Shown here one piece after another: positions 6,339 to 7,740 of a stretch of DNA of 7,740 nucleotides. The notes under the pieces are model-generated. The model was given only the letters and a program-made list of their open reading frames with translations, was not told the DNA's origin and did not search any database. Both the position numbers and the translations under genes were made by a program. Source of the stretch: an uncultured Bacilli bacterium (lineage in GTDB: Bacteria > Bacillota_I > Bacilli_A > RF39 > UBA660); assembly GCA_944336815.1 (NCBI GenBank), contig CALVLG010000047.1, forward strand, positions 1 to 7,740, written 5' to 3'. How positions within the stretch are numbered: position 1 is the stretch's first letter; each line of letters starts with the position of its first letter.

Positions 6339-7668
6339 TTTGGGCCTCCTTAAATTTATTTAATAATATTTCGGTCATATCAAAACAAACCATGGTATAT
6401 ATGTTACCAGTTGTTTCTTTTTTGATAGTAGGAACAATATCATTTAGATCATCTAACATATAAATCTTATCACTTTTTATCTTGGCATAAGAAAGACGAA
6501 CCCTAACGTCCCATTTGAAACGACCGATTAAAATTATTTTTTCAATATCTTCATTATTTAAAAGTTCGAATTCGACATCCCATAACCAAGATAAATCATT
6601 AAATTTATAACGGCGAGAAACGTTATCAAAGCCCATGATGACACATTTTTTGCCTTCTTGATTTAAAATATAACGTAAAGATTGATAATAACTTAAAGCG
6701 TTTTCGTTTTTACTTTCTAACATTGTTATTTTTTGGTTACCAAGTAAGAAATCATGACCTCGTTTAGTTGGTATTTTTTCATTATTAAAAGTGCTTATAA
6801 TTATTTCTTGGTCTATTTTTAGCGTATCGCATAAGGCAAAGGCCGCGATGGTGGCATAAGCGGTAAATAAAAAATCTTTATTTAACAATATTTCTGTGCC
6901 ATTAATTTTCATTGTTTTGTTTTTTAAGTCAATATCGGTTCCAAGGTAAGTTGGACGGCCTCTTTTAAAATCGCAGTTTGGGCAATAATATGACCCAATA
7001 TGACCATAATGATAGTAAGAATATATTAATTTGCGATGGCAATTAGGACAATAGGCTTCATCGGTCGAGAAATTTATTAGACGTTGAAAAGAATCTTTCG
7101 TTCGATTAAGGCCATAAGTAATAATTTTACCTGGATAGTCTAACGATATTTTCATAAGACCTGGATCATCAGCATTTAAAATTAAAGTTGTTTTTCGATC
7201 TAATTTGTCAAAGATGGCATGATAGATTAAATCAGGTGAACCATTGCGGGCTGGTTGGTCGCGTGTGATATTGGTGATGACTAAGTGAGTCATTTTGTTT
7301 TTAGTAAAAGCTAAATGCAGATGTTTTTCATCTAATTCTAGTAATAAGATGTCATGCTTAAATTTGCCAAAGATATTACAATTATTTAAAATAAGTGTAG
7401 TTATGCCTCTAATGCCATTGCTTCCCGAAGCATTATAAACAACATCATAGCCGGCTTCTTTTAAAATATGATAAATGAAATTTGTCGTTGTGCCTTTACC
7501 ACTTGAGCCTGTTACGCCTATAACATATTTAGGGTATTTTATTTTTTCTAGTATATGCTGGTTCATATTGTAAGAGATTGCCCCTGGAAATTGGGTGGCG
7601 TTTTTACCAAGCAATTTTAATATTTTAGTTAATAGTTTATTGGTTATAATTTGTAACATTCGTAACAT
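6325..7668 (-). CDS. murT: MurT-like Mur ligase (lipid II isoglutaminyl synthase ligase subunit)
   Basis: MurT is the ATP-dependent Mur-ligase subunit that activates the D-Glu carboxylate of the lipid II stem for amidation, paired with GatD. I choose ATG 7666-7668 (447 residues) because AAGGA (7679-7683) is 10 nt upstream. The in-frame GTG at 7675-7677 is only 1 nt from it. Motifs from this start: P-loop T-G-S-S-G-K-G-T-T-T (53-62), E-L-D-E (111-114), T-N-I-T-R-D-Q (132-138), L-N-A-D-D-P (164-169), a four-Cys zinc-ribbon insertion C-P-N-C (207-210) and C-P-N-C (229-232) that is diagnostic of MurT, and the C-terminal domain signature S-W-L-W-D-V-E-F-E (360-368). Oddities: the P-loop is GxxGKG-T, as in folylpolyglutamate synthases, not the usual GTNGKT. 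The K-N-P-A-G motif reads K-N-E-N-A (320-324). N-D-x-x-A-D-G before the W-x-W-D is also poorly kept. It is the first gene of a two-gene operon. Confidence 0.9.
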   Translation of the reverse strand: MLRMLQIITNKLLTKILKLLGKNATQFPGAISYNMNQHILEKIKYPKYVIGVTGSSGKGTTTNFIYHILKEAGYDVVYNASGSNGIRGITTLILNNCNIFGKFKHDILLLELDEKHLHLAFTKNKMTHLVITNITRDQPARNGSPDLIYHAIFDKLDRKTTLILNADDPGLMKISLDYPGKIITYGLNRTKDSFQRLINFSTDEAYCPNCHRKLIYSYYHYGHIGSYYCPNCDFKRGRPTYLGTDIDLKNKTMKINGTEILLNKDFLFTAYATIAAFALCDTLKIDQEIIISTFNNEKIPTKRGHDFLLGNQKITMLESKNENALSYYQSLRYILNQEGKKCVIMGFDNVSRRYKFNDLSWLWDVEFELLNNEDIEKIILIGRFKWDVRVRLSYAKIKSDKIYMLDDLNDIVPTIKKETTGNIYTMVCFDMTEILLNKFKEAQNGNH

Positions 7669-7678
7669 AAATAACACA

Positions 7679-7683
7679 TCCTT
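7679..7683 (-). promoter_or_regulatory. Ribosome binding site AAGGA that fixes the murT start
   Basis: On the minus strand AAGGA lies 10 nt before ATG (7666-7668) but only 1 nt before the in-frame GTG (7675-7677). This favours the ATG and removes three residues from the longest open frame. Confidence 0.65.
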
Positions 7684-7691
7684 GTATTCAT

Positions 7692-7700
7692 ATTATAGCA
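7692..7700 (-). promoter_or_regulatory. Extended -10 promoter (TGC-TATAAT) of murT-gatD
   Basis: Read on the minus strand, TGCTATAAT is a perfect extended -10. Transcription would start near 7685, giving a leader of about 17 nt containing the AAGGA site. The -35 position is only an A-rich run, as is common for extended -10 promoters. Confidence 0.75.
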
Positions 7701-7731
7701 TAATTTATTATTTTCTTTTTCTTTTTTTACA

Positions 7732-7740
7732 TGCTATAAT
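7732..7740 (+). promoter_or_regulatory. Extended -10 promoter (TGC-TATAAT) for a gene right of the window
   Basis: TGCTATAAT occupies the last nine bases on the plus strand, preceded by a T-rich tract without a clear -35. It points out of the window and is the mirror copy of the murT promoter at 7692-7700. The gene it would serve cannot be seen. Confidence 0.6.

Noticed and set aside
6325..7677. Longer murT starting at GTG 7677
   Set aside because: The AAGGA ribosome site is only 1 nt from this GTG but 10 nt from the ATG three codons later, so the shorter form is preferred.

Overview
The window comes from an AT-rich genome (roughly 30% GC by eye) of Gram-positive, Bacilli-like character. UGA is used as a normal stop (murG, murB), Shine-Dalgarno sites are AGGAGG-type, and promoters are of the TGnTATAAT extended -10 type. 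Peptidoglycan genes show a walled cell, so this is not a true Mollicute. I infer an uncultured gut-type Bacilli lineage (RF39-like or similar). That placement rests on gene content and style, not on a marker gene.

Layout. 2-214 (+): C-terminal 70 residues of a repetitive-family, probably surface protein. This short piece is strikingly GC-rich and A-poor compared with everything else. 286-951 (-): a small protein that looks like a shrunken, catalytically degenerate GH13 alpha-amylase barrel. 1004-2098 (-): ftsW. 2099-2221: divergent promoter region. 2222-4897 (+): tightly packed murG-murB-divIB/ftsQ operon with ATGA overlap and 4-nt spacing. 4957-5610 (+): queH (epoxyqueuosine reductase), preceded by its own -10 element and with almost no leader. 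5595-5623: bidirectional terminator in which the stop codons of the convergent genes overlap. 5607-7668 (-): a gatD-like and murT-like pair with a 14-nt overlap. 7692-7740: a divergent promoter pair in which two identical extended -10 elements form a perfect inverted repeat. The right-hand one drives a gene beyond the window.

Functionally the window is centred on lipid II. MurB completes UDP-MurNAc, MurG makes lipid II from lipid I, MurT/GatD would amidate the D-Glu of the stem peptide, FtsW polymerises lipid II at the septum, and DivIB/FtsQ is part of the same divisome. QueH belongs to tRNA queuosine modification and is the outlier.

The most interesting signals are: (1) the GatD-like subunit has lost both glutaminase catalytic residues (Cys to Thr93, His to Leu191) while staying intact, in frame and coupled to a MurT that also has an altered P-loop and NPAG motif; (2) an apparent GH13 pseudoenzyme sits next to ftsW; (3) the A-poor, NNY-rich codon tract in the C-terminal fragment resembles a diversity-generating retroelement variable region; (4) queH has a possible leaderless start. 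All functional statements rest on motif recognition by eye; no search was run.
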